A stretch of 64,000 nt of DNA, from assembly GCF_000473065.1 (NCBI RefSeq), contig NZ_AXAZ01000032.1, positions 21,344 through 85,343 of the forward strand. The letters run 5' to 3'. Positions within the stretch are counted from its first letter, which is position 1, and each line of letters starts with the position of its first letter. Made by a program: the position numbers and the translations under genes. Of this stretch, positions 50,657-60,802 are shown one piece after another. The notes under the pieces are model-generated. The model was not told the origin of the DNA and made no database searches. It was given only the letters and a program-made list of their open reading frames with translations. Source of the stretch: Bradyrhizobium sp. WSM1743 (GTDB taxonomy: Bacteria > Pseudomonadota > Alphaproteobacteria > Rhizobiales > Xanthobacteraceae).

Positions 50657-51142
50657 ATGGAACTCACCGTCGTACCCATCGTCAAGCCGGACGCGGCCAA
50701 CTTCATCTTCGGTCAGTCGCATTTCATCAAGACCGTGGAAGACCTCCACGAGGCGCTCGTTGGCACGGTTCCGGGCATCCGCTTCGGGCTGGCCTTCTGC
50801 GAGGCCTCCGGCAAGCGGCTGGTGCGCTGGTCGGGCAATGACGAAGCGGCCCTCACCCACGCGCGCAACAACGCATTGGCCATCGGCGCCGGCCACACTT
50901 TTCTGATCTTCCTGGGCGACGGCTTCTTTCCGGTCAACGTCCTAGCTGCCGTGCGCTCGGTGCCTGAGGTCTGCCGCATCTACTGCGCGACGGCCAACGC
51001 CACGCAGGTAATCGTCGCGCAAACGGAGCTCGGCCGTGGCGTGCTCGGCGTAGTGGATGGCGCCTCACCGCTGGGTATCGAGACCGACACCGACATTGCG
51101 TGGCGGAAGGACCTCCTGAGGAAGATCGGCTACAAGCTGTAG
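50657..51142 (+). CDS. Adenosine-specific kinase (DUF355 family)
   Basis: 161 residues, full length for the family first described from archaea. Seen: NFIFGQSHFIKTVEDLHEAL, GIRFGLAFCEASGKRLVRWS, AGHTFLIFLGDGFFPVNVL, VCRIYCATANATQVIVAQTE and GRGVLGVVDGASPLGIETDTD-type ends. Family members are thought to phosphorylate adenosine or a related nucleoside; the bacterial role is not established. GGAGGAG is 7 bases before the ATG. It follows the TrpF-like gene by 37 bases on the same strand, so the two probably share a pathway. Confidence 0.88.
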   Translation: MELTVVPIVKPDAANFIFGQSHFIKTVEDLHEALVGTVPGIRFGLAFCEASGKRLVRWSGNDEAALTHARNNALAIGAGHTFLIFLGDGFFPVNVLAAVRSVPEVCRIYCATANATQVIVAQTELGRGVLGVVDGASPLGIETDTDIAWRKDLLRKIGYKL

Positions 51143-51180
51143 CGACCGGATGAAGCGGTTGCGATGAGACGCCTCCGGCG

Positions 51181-51567
51181 CTAGATCAGCGCAGCCCTGG
51201 ACGACACGTGGTGGCTCGCGATCTTCCAGTCGCCGTCTTCGCGCACGATCACCCAGGTGAGTTTGACCGAGAGCGGCGCGGCCTCTTCGTCGAGGTCGAA
51301 TGATGCGATCGCGGCCATGTTGATCACATTGGGCACGACCTGAGCCGCAGCCACCTCGGAGAAGCCGACGCTCGGCTGGCGCCATCGCGGCAGACCATTG
51401 AAATAGTCCGCCACCCCATCCCTGCCCCGATAGAGCTTCGGGTTCGAGCCGAAGAAGAACGCATTCTTCGCGTACAGCGACGACAGCGCGGCCGCGTCGA
51501 GCGTCGCGAAGCCGGCGCACCATTTCGCGATGATGGCGGAAACGATGGCGTCGGCTTCGTTGCCCAT
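51181..51567 (-). CDS. SnoaL/NTF2-like domain protein
   Basis: 128 residues of the NTF2-like cone fold: AIVSAIIAKWCAGFATLDAA at the start, SLYAKNAFFFGSNPKLYRGR in the middle, and the terminal strands SVKLTWVIVREDGDWKIASH. Such proteins may be small isomerases/hydrolases or ligand binders; the DUF4440/SgcJ type is likely. It starts 8 bases after the glnS stop on the same strand, so it probably belongs to the glnS transcript. Function unknown. Confidence 0.82.
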   Translation of the reverse strand: MGNEADAIVSAIIAKWCAGFATLDAAALSSLYAKNAFFFGSNPKLYRGRDGVADYFNGLPRWRQPSVGFSEVAAAQVVPNVINMAAIASFDLDEEAAPLSVKLTWVIVREDGDWKIASHHVSSRAALI

Positions 51568-51575
51568 GTCCTAGC

Positions 51576-53252
<1,677 letters not shown>

Positions 53253-53408
53253 TACGAAAATCCTGTAGGGAAATCAGCGGTTCTTCTGCCAAATTCGCGT
53301 GGCCGCGCCAAGGGCTTAAGTACGGCCTTCAGCCATCCGCCGTCAGGCTTTAGTTATGTCCCGTTCCTGCTATACACCACCGCCTCAAATGCATAGGCCC
53401 CGCCAAGA

Positions 53409-54836
53409 ATGTCCGATTCCGTCGTCACGCGCTTCGCTCCCTCGCCGACCGGCTTCCTCCATATCGGGGGTGCCCGCACGGCGCTGTTCAACTGGCTCTA
53501 TGCGAAGAAGCACGGCGGCAAGATGCTGCTGCGGATCGAGGACACCGACCGGGAACGCTCCACGGAGGCTGCGATCGGAGCCATCCTCGACGGGTTGAAG
53601 TGGCTCGAGCTCGGCTGGGACAGCGAGGTCATCTACCAATACAGCCGCGCTGCCCGCCATCGCGAGGTCGCCGAGCAGCTGCTGGCCGACGGCAAGGCCT
53701 ACCGCTGCTACGCCACGGCGGAGGAGCTCGCCGCGATGCGCGAGAAGGCGCGCGCGGAAGGGCGTACCCGCCTCTATGATGGCATGTGGCGCGACCGCGA
53801 CCCGGCCACGGCTCCGAGCGACGTTAAGCCCACCATCCGCCTGCGCGCACCGCAGACCGGCGAGACCGTCATCGAGGACCAGGTCCAGGGCCGCGTGGTC
53901 TGGCAGAACGAGAACCTCGACGATCTCGTCCTGCTGCGCGGCGATGGCAACCCGACCTACATGCTCGCGGTGGTCGTCGACGACCACGACATGGGTGTCA
54001 CCCACGTGATCCGCGGGGACGACCATCTGATCAACGCCGCCCGCCAGAAGCAGATTTACGATGCGATGGGCTGGGCGCTGCCGAGCATGTCCCACATTCC
54101 GCTGATCCACGGCCCGGACGGCTCGAAACTGTCCAAGCGGCACGGCGCGCTGGGCGTCGATGCCTACCGCGCCATGGGGTACCTGCCGGCTGCGCTGCGC
54201 AACTACCTGGTCCGGCTCGGCTGGAGCCATGGCGACCAGGAGGTCTTCTCGACCGAGGAGATGATCGCGGCGTTCGACCTCGCGAGCGTCGGCCGCGCGG
54301 CCGCCCGCTTCGATTTCGCCAAGCTGGAAAACCTCAACGGCCACTATATCCGCCACGCCGACGATCAATCGCTCGTGAAGATGTTCGAGGACGTGCTCGA
54401 CCACGTCGTGCCAAGCCGCGACGAGATTAAGGCCAAGTTAAACGACACCACGCGGGCGCAGCTGCTCAAGGCCATGCCGGCCCTGAAGGAGCGCGCCAAG
54501 ACGCTGATCGAGCTGATCGATGGCGCCCATTTCATCTTCGCCGACCGGCCCCTGGCGCTCGATCCCAAGGCGCAAGCGTTGCTGACGCCGGAGAACCGCA
54601 AGCTGATCGGCCAGCTTCATTCCGCGCTGGAGAAAGTCGAGACATGGAGCGGCACGGCAACTGAAACCGCGCTGCGCGCCTTTGCCGAGGAAAATAGTCT
54701 CAAGCTCGGCGCGGTCGCCCAGCCGCTCAGGGCGGCGCTTACCGGACGGACGACGTCGCCTGGTATATTTGAGGTTTTGGACGTCCTGGGGCGCCAGGAA
54801 AGCCTCGCCCGGCTTCAGGATCAGTCTACGACGTAA
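53409..54836 (+). CDS. gltX: Glutamyl-tRNA synthetase
   Basis: 475 residues, class I discriminating or non-discriminating type. HIGH-type motif RFAPSPTGFLHIGGARTALF, LLRIEDTDRERSTEAA, VIRGDDHLINAARQKQIYDA, the KLSKRHGALGVDAYR (KMSKS) motif, and an alpha-helical anticodon-binding region to the end. In relatives gltX lies between comEC and gltA; here comEC is 9.5 kb away. gltA follows after a 146-base gap. Confidence 0.97.
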   Translation: MSDSVVTRFAPSPTGFLHIGGARTALFNWLYAKKHGGKMLLRIEDTDRERSTEAAIGAILDGLKWLELGWDSEVIYQYSRAARHREVAEQLLADGKAYRCYATAEELAAMREKARAEGRTRLYDGMWRDRDPATAPSDVKPTIRLRAPQTGETVIEDQVQGRVVWQNENLDDLVLLRGDGNPTYMLAVVVDDHDMGVTHVIRGDDHLINAARQKQIYDAMGWALPSMSHIPLIHGPDGSKLSKRHGALGVDAYRAMGYLPAALRNYLVRLGWSHGDQEVFSTEEMIAAFDLASVGRAAARFDFAKLENLNGHYIRHADDQSLVKMFEDVLDHVVPSRDEIKAKLNDTTRAQLLKAMPALKERAKTLIELIDGAHFIFADRPLALDPKAQALLTPENRKLIGQLHSALEKVETWSGTATETALRAFAEENSLKLGAVAQPLRAALTGRTTSPGIFEVLDVLGRQESLARLQDQSTT

Positions 54837-54982
54837 GTCGACCATGCGTGCGGCGATCTTGCAGCGCACATAGCAATAATATACCCATCTCCCCCGTACA
54901 TTCTGGAACATCCGGCCTGCCCCCCATGATCTTCTAGGGGCCTCCGGCTCCGGCCCGTTTCACCACACATCGGGGACCTCTG

Positions 54983-56284
54983 ATGGACGCAAAAGAAAGC
55001 CCAAAGACCGCGACGCTGACGGTCGGAAACAAGAATTACGATCTCCCGATCCTCAGCGGCAGCGTCGGGCCTGATGTCATCGACATCGGCAAGCTCTACG
55101 GCCAGTCCGGCCTGTTCACCTACGATCCGGGCTTCACCTCGACCGCAAGCTGCCAGTCCAAGATCACCTATATCGACGGTGACGCGGGCGTGCTGGAATA
55201 CCGCGGCTACCCGATCGAGCAGCTCGCCGAGCACGGCGACTTCCTGGAGACCTGCTATCTCCTGCTCTACGGGAACCTGCCGACCGCCGCGCAGAAGAAG
55301 GATTTCGACTATCGCGTGACCCATCACACGATGGTGCACGAGCAGATGGCCCGCTTCTTCCAGGGCTTCCGCCGCGACGCCCATCCGATGGCGATCATGG
55401 TGGCGGCCGTCGGCGCGCTGGCCGCGTTCTATCACGACAGCACCGACATCAACGATCCCAAGCAGCGCATGGTCGCCTCCATGCGCATGATCGCCAAGAT
55501 TCCGACGCTGGCCGCGATGGCCTACAAATACACCGTCGGCCAGCCCTTCATCTATCCGAAGAACTCGCTGCGCTTTGCCGAGAACTTCCTGAACATGTGC
55601 TTCGCAGTGCCCTGCGAGGACTACAAGGTCAGCCCGGTTCTCGCCGACGCGCTGGAGAAGATCTTCATCCTGCACGCCGATCACGAGCAGAACGCCTCGA
55701 CCTCGACGGTGCGCATCGCCGGCTCCTCCGGCGCCAACCCGTTCGCCTGCATCGCGGCCGGCATCGCCTGCCTGTGGGGTCCGGCGCATGGCGGCGCCAA
55801 CGAAGCCGCGCTCAACATGCTCTACGAGATCGGCACGGTCGACAAGATCCCCGAGTTCATCGCCAAGGTGAAGGACAAGAACTCGGAAGTCCGCCTGATG
55901 GGCTTCGGCCACCGCGTCTACAAGAACTACGATCCGCGCGCCAAGATCATGCAGAAGATGTGTCACGCCGTGCTCAAGGAGACCGGCCACGGCGACGATC
56001 CGATGCTGAAGGTGGCCATGGAGCTCGAGAAGATCGCGCTCAGCGACCAGTACTTCATCGAGCGCAAGCTCTACCCGAACGTCGACTTCTATTCGGGCAT
56101 CACGCTGAAGGCGATGGGCTTCCCGGTCTCGATGTTCACCGTGCTGTTCGCGGTCGCCCGCACCGTCGGCTGGATCAGCCAGTGGAGCGAGATGATCGAG
56201 GATCCCCACCAGAAGATCGGCCGTCCGCGCCAGCTCTACACCGGCGTCGCCAAGCGCGATTACGTTCCGATCGACAAGCGCTAA
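54983..56284 (+). CDS. gltA: Citrate synthase
   Basis: 433 residues, the type II hexameric form. It condenses acetyl-CoA and oxaloacetate to open the TCA cycle. Seen: LEYRGYPIEQLAEHGDF, the catalytic His in LHADHEQNASTSTVRIAGSS, GPAHGGANEAALNMLYEIG, the second His region MGFGHRVYKNYDPRAKIM, the Asp in PNVDFYSGITL, and WISQWSEMIEDP. A strong terminator follows 21 bases after the stop. lpxB, which follows gltA in related genomes as I remember them, is absent; a ROK gene is next. Confidence 0.98.
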   Translation: MDAKESPKTATLTVGNKNYDLPILSGSVGPDVIDIGKLYGQSGLFTYDPGFTSTASCQSKITYIDGDAGVLEYRGYPIEQLAEHGDFLETCYLLLYGNLPTAAQKKDFDYRVTHHTMVHEQMARFFQGFRRDAHPMAIMVAAVGALAAFYHDSTDINDPKQRMVASMRMIAKIPTLAAMAYKYTVGQPFIYPKNSLRFAENFLNMCFAVPCEDYKVSPVLADALEKIFILHADHEQNASTSTVRIAGSSGANPFACIAAGIACLWGPAHGGANEAALNMLYEIGTVDKIPEFIAKVKDKNSEVRLMGFGHRVYKNYDPRAKIMQKMCHAVLKETGHGDDPMLKVAMELEKIALSDQYFIERKLYPNVDFYSGITLKAMGFPVSMFTVLFAVARTVGWISQWSEMIEDPHQKIGRPRQLYTGVAKRDYVPIDKR

Positions 56285-56305
56285 CGATCGGCCATAACGG
56301 CTTCG

Positions 56306-56342
56306 AAACGGCGTCATCGAAAGATGGCGCCGTTTTCGTTTG
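56306..56342 (+). terminator. Intrinsic terminator of gltA
   Basis: AAACGGCGTCATC-GAAA-GATGGCGCCGTTT: a 13-bp stem (one T-G pair) with a GAAA tetraloop, followed by TCGTTT within the T-rich end. Confidence 0.92.
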
Positions 56343-56440
56343 CGGGACAGGTCGCACACGCTGTCCATGCTGCCGCGCACAACAACATGTCGGCGCACCA
56401 CACCGGCAAACGCTTGACAGCCGAAACGCTTCGCGCGCAA

Positions 56441-56461
56441 ATTCTTACACTAAGTAAGAAT
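56441..56461. promoter_or_regulatory. Operator-like palindrome in the ROK regulator leader
   Basis: ATTCTTAC-ACTAA-GTAAGAAT, a perfect 8-base dyad with a 5-base spacer, ending 17 bases before the preferred ATG (56478). A TTGACA at 56414-56419 may be the -35 element. Autorepression by the ROK protein is the simplest reading; no second copy is seen before the solute-binding gene. Confidence 0.6.
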
Positions 56462-56477
56462 GACGACAGGGATGGAA

Positions 56478-57650
56478 ATGCCGGAGCAGCCGAGAAGTCG
56501 GCGGCAGACGCGCGCTGCCATTTTGACTCATTTGCTTCAGTCGGGCGGCTCCTTTCGCCCGCCTCTGGCCAAGGCCGTGCGCCTGTCGGAAGCGAGCCTG
56601 TCGCGCATCCTGTTCGACCTCAAGGCCGAAGGCCTGATCGAGGAAGTTCGGCGCCCTGCCCCTTACGTCGGCGGCCCGACTGGTCTCGTGTCACTCGACC
56701 GCTCGGTCGCGCTCGCAGCCGTCGAGCTGACGGCGCAATGGCTCAGCGTCGGCGTCGGCGGCCTCTCGGGCGAACTGCACTACACGGAGCGTCTGCCTTT
56801 GCCGAAGGCGCCCACCGTCGAAACAGTCGGCCGCGTGTTCAGCGAGGCGATGACATTGCTGCGCGATTGGACACGCCGCCGCCGCATCACCCTCGCCCAG
56901 ATCGGCGTCTCCATTCCTGGGCTCGGCCGGCTCACAGTATCCGGCAACCCGATCATCCCCTGCGACGTCGGGCGCCTCAGTGGCATGATCGGCGAGATGT
57001 TTGCCGACGCACCGCTGGAATTCACCAATTCGGTCGTGGCGCACGCCACTTTTCACCGCTGCCGCACGCAAAACTATCCGTTCAGCGACACGCATCTGTT
57101 CGTCCTCGTCAGCCATGGCGTTGCCGGGGCCTGGATGGATGACCCGGCCGAGGCCGATGCCCTGCAACCGATCGAACTCGGCCACATGGTGTTCGGGCCT
57201 GAGGGACCGCGCTGCCGCTGCGGCCATCACGGCTGCGTCGAGGCCTATACCTCGCTTCCCGCTTTGGCCGAGCTCCTCGGCATCTCCGAGGCCGAATTGC
57301 TCCAGCTCGGAAACGAATGGGTGCACACGATCCCGCTCTCGGCGCGCGTGCGCCAGGAGTTGCGGCGGCGGTTGTTCCGGCTTGGTCTTGCGATCGGCAA
57401 CACCCTGAACGTCAAGCCATGCGGAGGCGTCGCGATCAGTGGCTGGCCGTCGCTTCTCTCTGAAGAGGATCGCAAGGCGGTGGTCGATGGGATCGACGCC
57501 TGCCTCCTGGGCGGACGCAAATTAGCGCAAGTATCCCTCGCCTTCGTGCCGCCCTCGACCGGCAACGATCCGCAGGCCGCCCTCGCTTTCGCCGCCTTTT
57601 GTCTGGCCAGCCGTGGCGGGATGCCCGCCGCTTCGACGGAGGCTGCCTGA
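56478..57650 (+). CDS. ROK family transcriptional regulator
   Basis: 390 residues. The N-terminal winged HTH (SRRQTRAAILTHLLQSGG, LSEASLSRILFDLKAEGLIE) is followed by an ROK sugar-kinase-like domain (about 80-385). The zinc motif CRCGHHGCVE is present (consensus CxCGxxGCxE), while the kinase ATP motif is degenerate (VGGPTGLVSLDRSVALAAV), as in XylR/NagC-type regulators. It should repress the ABC operon downstream until a sugar or polyol binds. The ATG at 56478 has AGGG 6 bases upstream; in-frame ATGs at 56460 and 56472 are alternatives. Confidence 0.92.
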   Translation: MPEQPRSRRQTRAAILTHLLQSGGSFRPPLAKAVRLSEASLSRILFDLKAEGLIEEVRRPAPYVGGPTGLVSLDRSVALAAVELTAQWLSVGVGGLSGELHYTERLPLPKAPTVETVGRVFSEAMTLLRDWTRRRRITLAQIGVSIPGLGRLTVSGNPIIPCDVGRLSGMIGEMFADAPLEFTNSVVAHATFHRCRTQNYPFSDTHLFVLVSHGVAGAWMDDPAEADALQPIELGHMVFGPEGPRCRCGHHGCVEAYTSLPALAELLGISEAELLQLGNEWVHTIPLSARVRQELRRRLFRLGLAIGNTLNVKPCGGVAISGWPSLLSEEDRKAVVDGIDACLLGGRKLAQVSLAFVPPSTGNDPQAALAFAAFCLASRGGMPAASTEAA

Positions 57651-57735
57651 GATGGCTTAAGCCCGCACGGCCCGAACGCGCCCAAAAACTGCGTCAAGAA
57701 CTGCGCAAAGCACTTCACACCGGGAGGAACCTGTC

Positions 57736-59022
57736 ATGCCGATCACGACAACAAGGCGCCGTCTGCTCGCTGGATCTGCTGCCGCGCTCGCGTTGCCGGC
57801 ATTTGCCCGCGCGCAAGGCGCGGTCAAGCCGCGCCTGACCGCGATCTCGCAATGGTCCGCGGGCAGCGATGGGGCGGCCATCACGGCGCTCGGCAAGAAG
57901 TTCGAGGAGAAAGGCGGTGTTTGGCAGCACTCGCCCGTCCCCGGTTTCACCACGGAGATGATGAACAAGCTGCGCGCTCAGATCATGGCCGGCGATCCGC
58001 CGGCCTGCTCGCAACTCAAAGGTCCCGAGATTGCAGCCTGGTCGAAGATTGCTCCGACCGTCGATCTCGACGCCGTCGTCGCGGCCGCCGGTTACGAAAA
58101 GGTCGTCGCTCCCGATCTCGCGCGATTGCACAAGCCGGCAGGCAAATGGATTGCGCTGCCGTTGCAGATCTACAGCACCAATATGTTGTTCCTGTCCAAA
58201 CGCGCGATGGACAAGGCCAAGGCCGACAAGATCCCGGTGACCTGGGCAGACTTCAATGAGCTTGCCGAGAAGATGAAATCGGGCGGCGTCAACCATCCCG
58301 TCGCCAACGGTGGGACCCGGCCGGACGACGGGCAGAAATTCGAGGCCGCTCTGGCGGGCATCAGTCCCGCCGCATACCGCGCCGCCATCATGAACCTTGA
58401 CAAGAAGGCTCTGGAGGGTCCGGAGATCAAGGCTGCGTTCGCGCAGGTGCGCAAGATCGCCGACTGGATGGACCCCAATGTCGGCGCCCAACATTTTTCG
58501 ACCAACCTGAAGCGCTTCGTCGACGGCGACATGGGCATGATGATCATGGGCGGTTGGGCGCAGGGCGTGTTGCGCAATGCCGGTTTCAAGTTCGAGGACT
58601 TCATGATTGCGCCAGGCCCCAGCGACAACAGCAAGCCGGTGTTTCTGTTGAATGCCGATGCCTTCATCTTCTGGCAGCGCAAGGAGGCTGACCTGCAAGC
58701 CGGCCAAACACTGATGGCCCAGCTCGTCATGGATCCGGCGATCCAGACGATGTATTCGCAGATCACGGGATCAATCCCCGTGCGCACCGATGTCGATCTC
58801 TCAGTCGAAGGCTGGTCGGACGGTCAGCGGCGAACTGCAGCAGCTCTGAAAGACGCTATCGCCAGCAATCAGGCGGTCCTGAGCCTTGCGCACAACATGG
58901 CGCAGGAAAACGGAATGACAGCGGCGATGATCGACGTGATCACGGAGTACGTGAAGAACAAGACGATCAAGCCCGAGCAGGCGGCCACCCGCCTCGCCGA
59001 GGCCGTCGAGGGCGCACGTTGA
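57736..59022 (+). CDS. ABC transporter family 1 solute-binding protein (Tat leader)
   Basis: 428 residues. MPITTTRRRLLAGSAAALAL is a twin-arginine signal, cleaved near FARAQ. The mature part has the two-lobed fold of carbohydrate-binding proteins: LTAISQWSAGSDGAAITALG, MMNKLRAQIMAGDPPACSQL, ALPLQIYSTNMLFLSKRAMD, RFVDGDMGMMIMGGWAQGVL. It probably delivers a sugar or polyol to the two permeases that follow. GGGAGGAA stands about 8 bases before the ATG. The permease gene overlaps its end by four bases. Confidence 0.92.
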   Translation: MPITTTRRRLLAGSAAALALPAFARAQGAVKPRLTAISQWSAGSDGAAITALGKKFEEKGGVWQHSPVPGFTTEMMNKLRAQIMAGDPPACSQLKGPEIAAWSKIAPTVDLDAVVAAAGYEKVVAPDLARLHKPAGKWIALPLQIYSTNMLFLSKRAMDKAKADKIPVTWADFNELAEKMKSGGVNHPVANGGTRPDDGQKFEAALAGISPAAYRAAIMNLDKKALEGPEIKAAFAQVRKIADWMDPNVGAQHFSTNLKRFVDGDMGMMIMGGWAQGVLRNAGFKFEDFMIAPGPSDNSKPVFLLNADAFIFWQRKEADLQAGQTLMAQLVMDPAIQTMYSQITGSIPVRTDVDLSVEGWSDGQRRTAAALKDAIASNQAVLSLAHNMAQENGMTAAMIDVITEYVKNKTIKPEQAATRLAEAVEGAR

Positions 59023-59942
59023 CCAATGCCGTCTTGACAAGACCGGGGCGGCCGGCGGCGACCGAATTGGTGCGCCGGCTGCCCGAATATCTGATGATCT
59101 GGGTGCCGCTGCTGCTGTCCGCCGCGCATCTCGTGTCGTTCTCGCTGTGGACGCTCTGGATATCGTTCACGCCGTCCACGCTGGTCCCGGTCTCGGGCTG
59201 GGTGGGCCTGCGCAACTACACGGCGGTCGCGGCATCGCGGAACTGGCAGATCGCCTTCGACAATTTGCTGCTGTTTGGGAGCGCTTTCGTGCTGCTGAGC
59301 GCGGCGACCGGCCTCATCCTTGCAATCCTGCTCGATCAGCGCATTCGCGGTGAGAACGTGCTGCGATCCATCTTCCTCTACCCCCTGGCGGTGTCCTTCG
59401 TGGTCACGGGCACGGTCTGGAGCTGGCTGCTCAATCCTGGCCTCGGGATCCAGAAGCTGGTCCACGACCTCGGCTGGACCTCCTTCAAGTTCGACTGGCT
59501 GATCGACCGCGACATGGCCATCTGGACCATTGTGATTGCTGCGATCTGGCAATCCTCCGGCTTCGCCATGGCGCTCTTCCTTGCCGGCCTGCGGTCCGTC
59601 GACGCCGACATCATCAAGGCCGCGCAGATCGACGGCGCGGGACCGGCTCGAATGTATCGGCGCATCATTCTGCCGTCGCTCTGGCCGATCACCATCACTG
59701 TCGTCGTGATCCAGTTGCAGTTCGCGATTTCGACGTTCGACCTCGTGCGCGCGCTCACCAACGGGGGCCCGGGAATCGCGACCCAGCTGCCGGCACTCGT
59801 CGTCTACGACCTGATGTTCCAGCGCAGCCTGCTCGGCCGGGGCGCAGCGGCGGCGGTGCTCATGTTGCTCATTCTTCTCGCGGTGCTGCTGCCATATGCG
59901 GCCTGGCGATATGTCCAGCGACGGCGGGCCGCCCATGGCTGA
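59019..59942 (+). CDS. ABC sugar permease (MalF/UgpA type)
   Basis: 307 residues with six predicted membrane segments (LMIWVPLLLSAAHLVSFSLW to the C-terminal MLLILLAVLLPYAAWRYV). The EAA cytoplasmic loop that meets the ATPase reads EAA-like DIIKAAQIDGAGPARMYRRI. The TTG start (59019) overlaps the solute-binding protein stop (TTGA), a classic coupling. It forms the membrane channel together with the next permease. Confidence 0.92.
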   Translation: MTNAVLTRPGRPAATELVRRLPEYLMIWVPLLLSAAHLVSFSLWTLWISFTPSTLVPVSGWVGLRNYTAVAASRNWQIAFDNLLLFGSAFVLLSAATGLILAILLDQRIRGENVLRSIFLYPLAVSFVVTGTVWSWLLNPGLGIQKLVHDLGWTSFKFDWLIDRDMAIWTIVIAAIWQSSGFAMALFLAGLRSVDADIIKAAQIDGAGPARMYRRIILPSLWPITITVVVIQLQFAISTFDLVRALTNGGPGIATQLPALVVYDLMFQRSLLGRGAAAAVLMLLILLAVLLPYAAWRYVQRRRAAHG

Positions 59943-60792
59943 CCGCAACTTCGCACCAAGCCGGATTTTGATCTATCTCGCCGTTTCGCTGATCGCCGTG
60001 GCTTGGCTCGCGCCGCTGGTCGTTGTGGTGCTGAACTCGCTCCGTAGCAACGAGGAGATCGCGCACGCCTCGATGATCGGCTGGCCGCAGCAATGGGCCT
60101 GGAGCAATTACGCCGCAGCCTGGAGCGGCTTCTGCGTCGCCGAGACCTGCGCCGGCATCCAGCCGTACATGCTGAACTCCGCTCTCGTCACGATTCCCGC
60201 GACGATTTTCTCGACCATGCTCGGTGCAATCGCCGGTTACGCCGTGTCGCTCTGGCGTTTTCGCGGCGACAACTGGATCTACGGCATCGTGACCCTTGGC
60301 CTGTTCCTTCCCCAGCAGATGCGCCTGCTGCCCTGGACCATCGTGCTTCGGGACATCGGTCTCATCAACACGCTGACCGGTCTTGTGCTGATTCACACCA
60401 TTCAGGGGCTCTCCTTCACCACGCTGTTCTGCCGAAACTATTATGTCGCCATTCCCCATGAATTGATCAGGGCCGCGCGCATCGACGGGGCGGGCTTCTT
60501 TCGCATTTTCTGGCGCATCATCCTGCCACTCTCGGGTCCGATCCTGATCGTCACGGTGATCTGGCAGTTCACGCATATCTGGAACGAGTTCCTCTATGGC
60601 GTGACATTCACGACCGGCCAGCAGCAGCCGGTCACGGCGGCTCTGATCGCGCTATCTGCCGCAGTCGCGGATATCCCGCAGCATGGCGTACAGAGCGCTG
60701 CGGTGATCATCGCGGCCCTGCCCACTCTGTTGATCTATCTCCTCGGCGGCAAGTACTTCGTCCGCGGTCTCACCGCCGGGGCCGTGAAATGA
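59935..60792 (+). CDS. ABC sugar permease (MalG/UgpE type)
   Basis: 285 residues, six membrane segments. EAA loop: ELIRAARIDGAGFFRIFWRI. N-terminal ILIYLAVSLIAVAWLAPLVV and the MalG-type region PQQMRLLPWTIVLRDIGLIN are typical. The ATG at 59935 overlaps the previous gene by eight bases. A further upstream in-frame start would overlap by 47 bases and is less likely. The ATPase gene follows after 10 bases. Confidence 0.92.
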   Translation: MADRNFAPSRILIYLAVSLIAVAWLAPLVVVVLNSLRSNEEIAHASMIGWPQQWAWSNYAAAWSGFCVAETCAGIQPYMLNSALVTIPATIFSTMLGAIAGYAVSLWRFRGDNWIYGIVTLGLFLPQQMRLLPWTIVLRDIGLINTLTGLVLIHTIQGLSFTTLFCRNYYVAIPHELIRAARIDGAGFFRIFWRIILPLSGPILIVTVIWQFTHIWNEFLYGVTFTTGQQQPVTAALIALSAAVADIPQHGVQSAAVIIAALPTLLIYLLGGKYFVRGLTAGAVK

Positions 60793-60802
60793 TGGATTTG
60801 TC

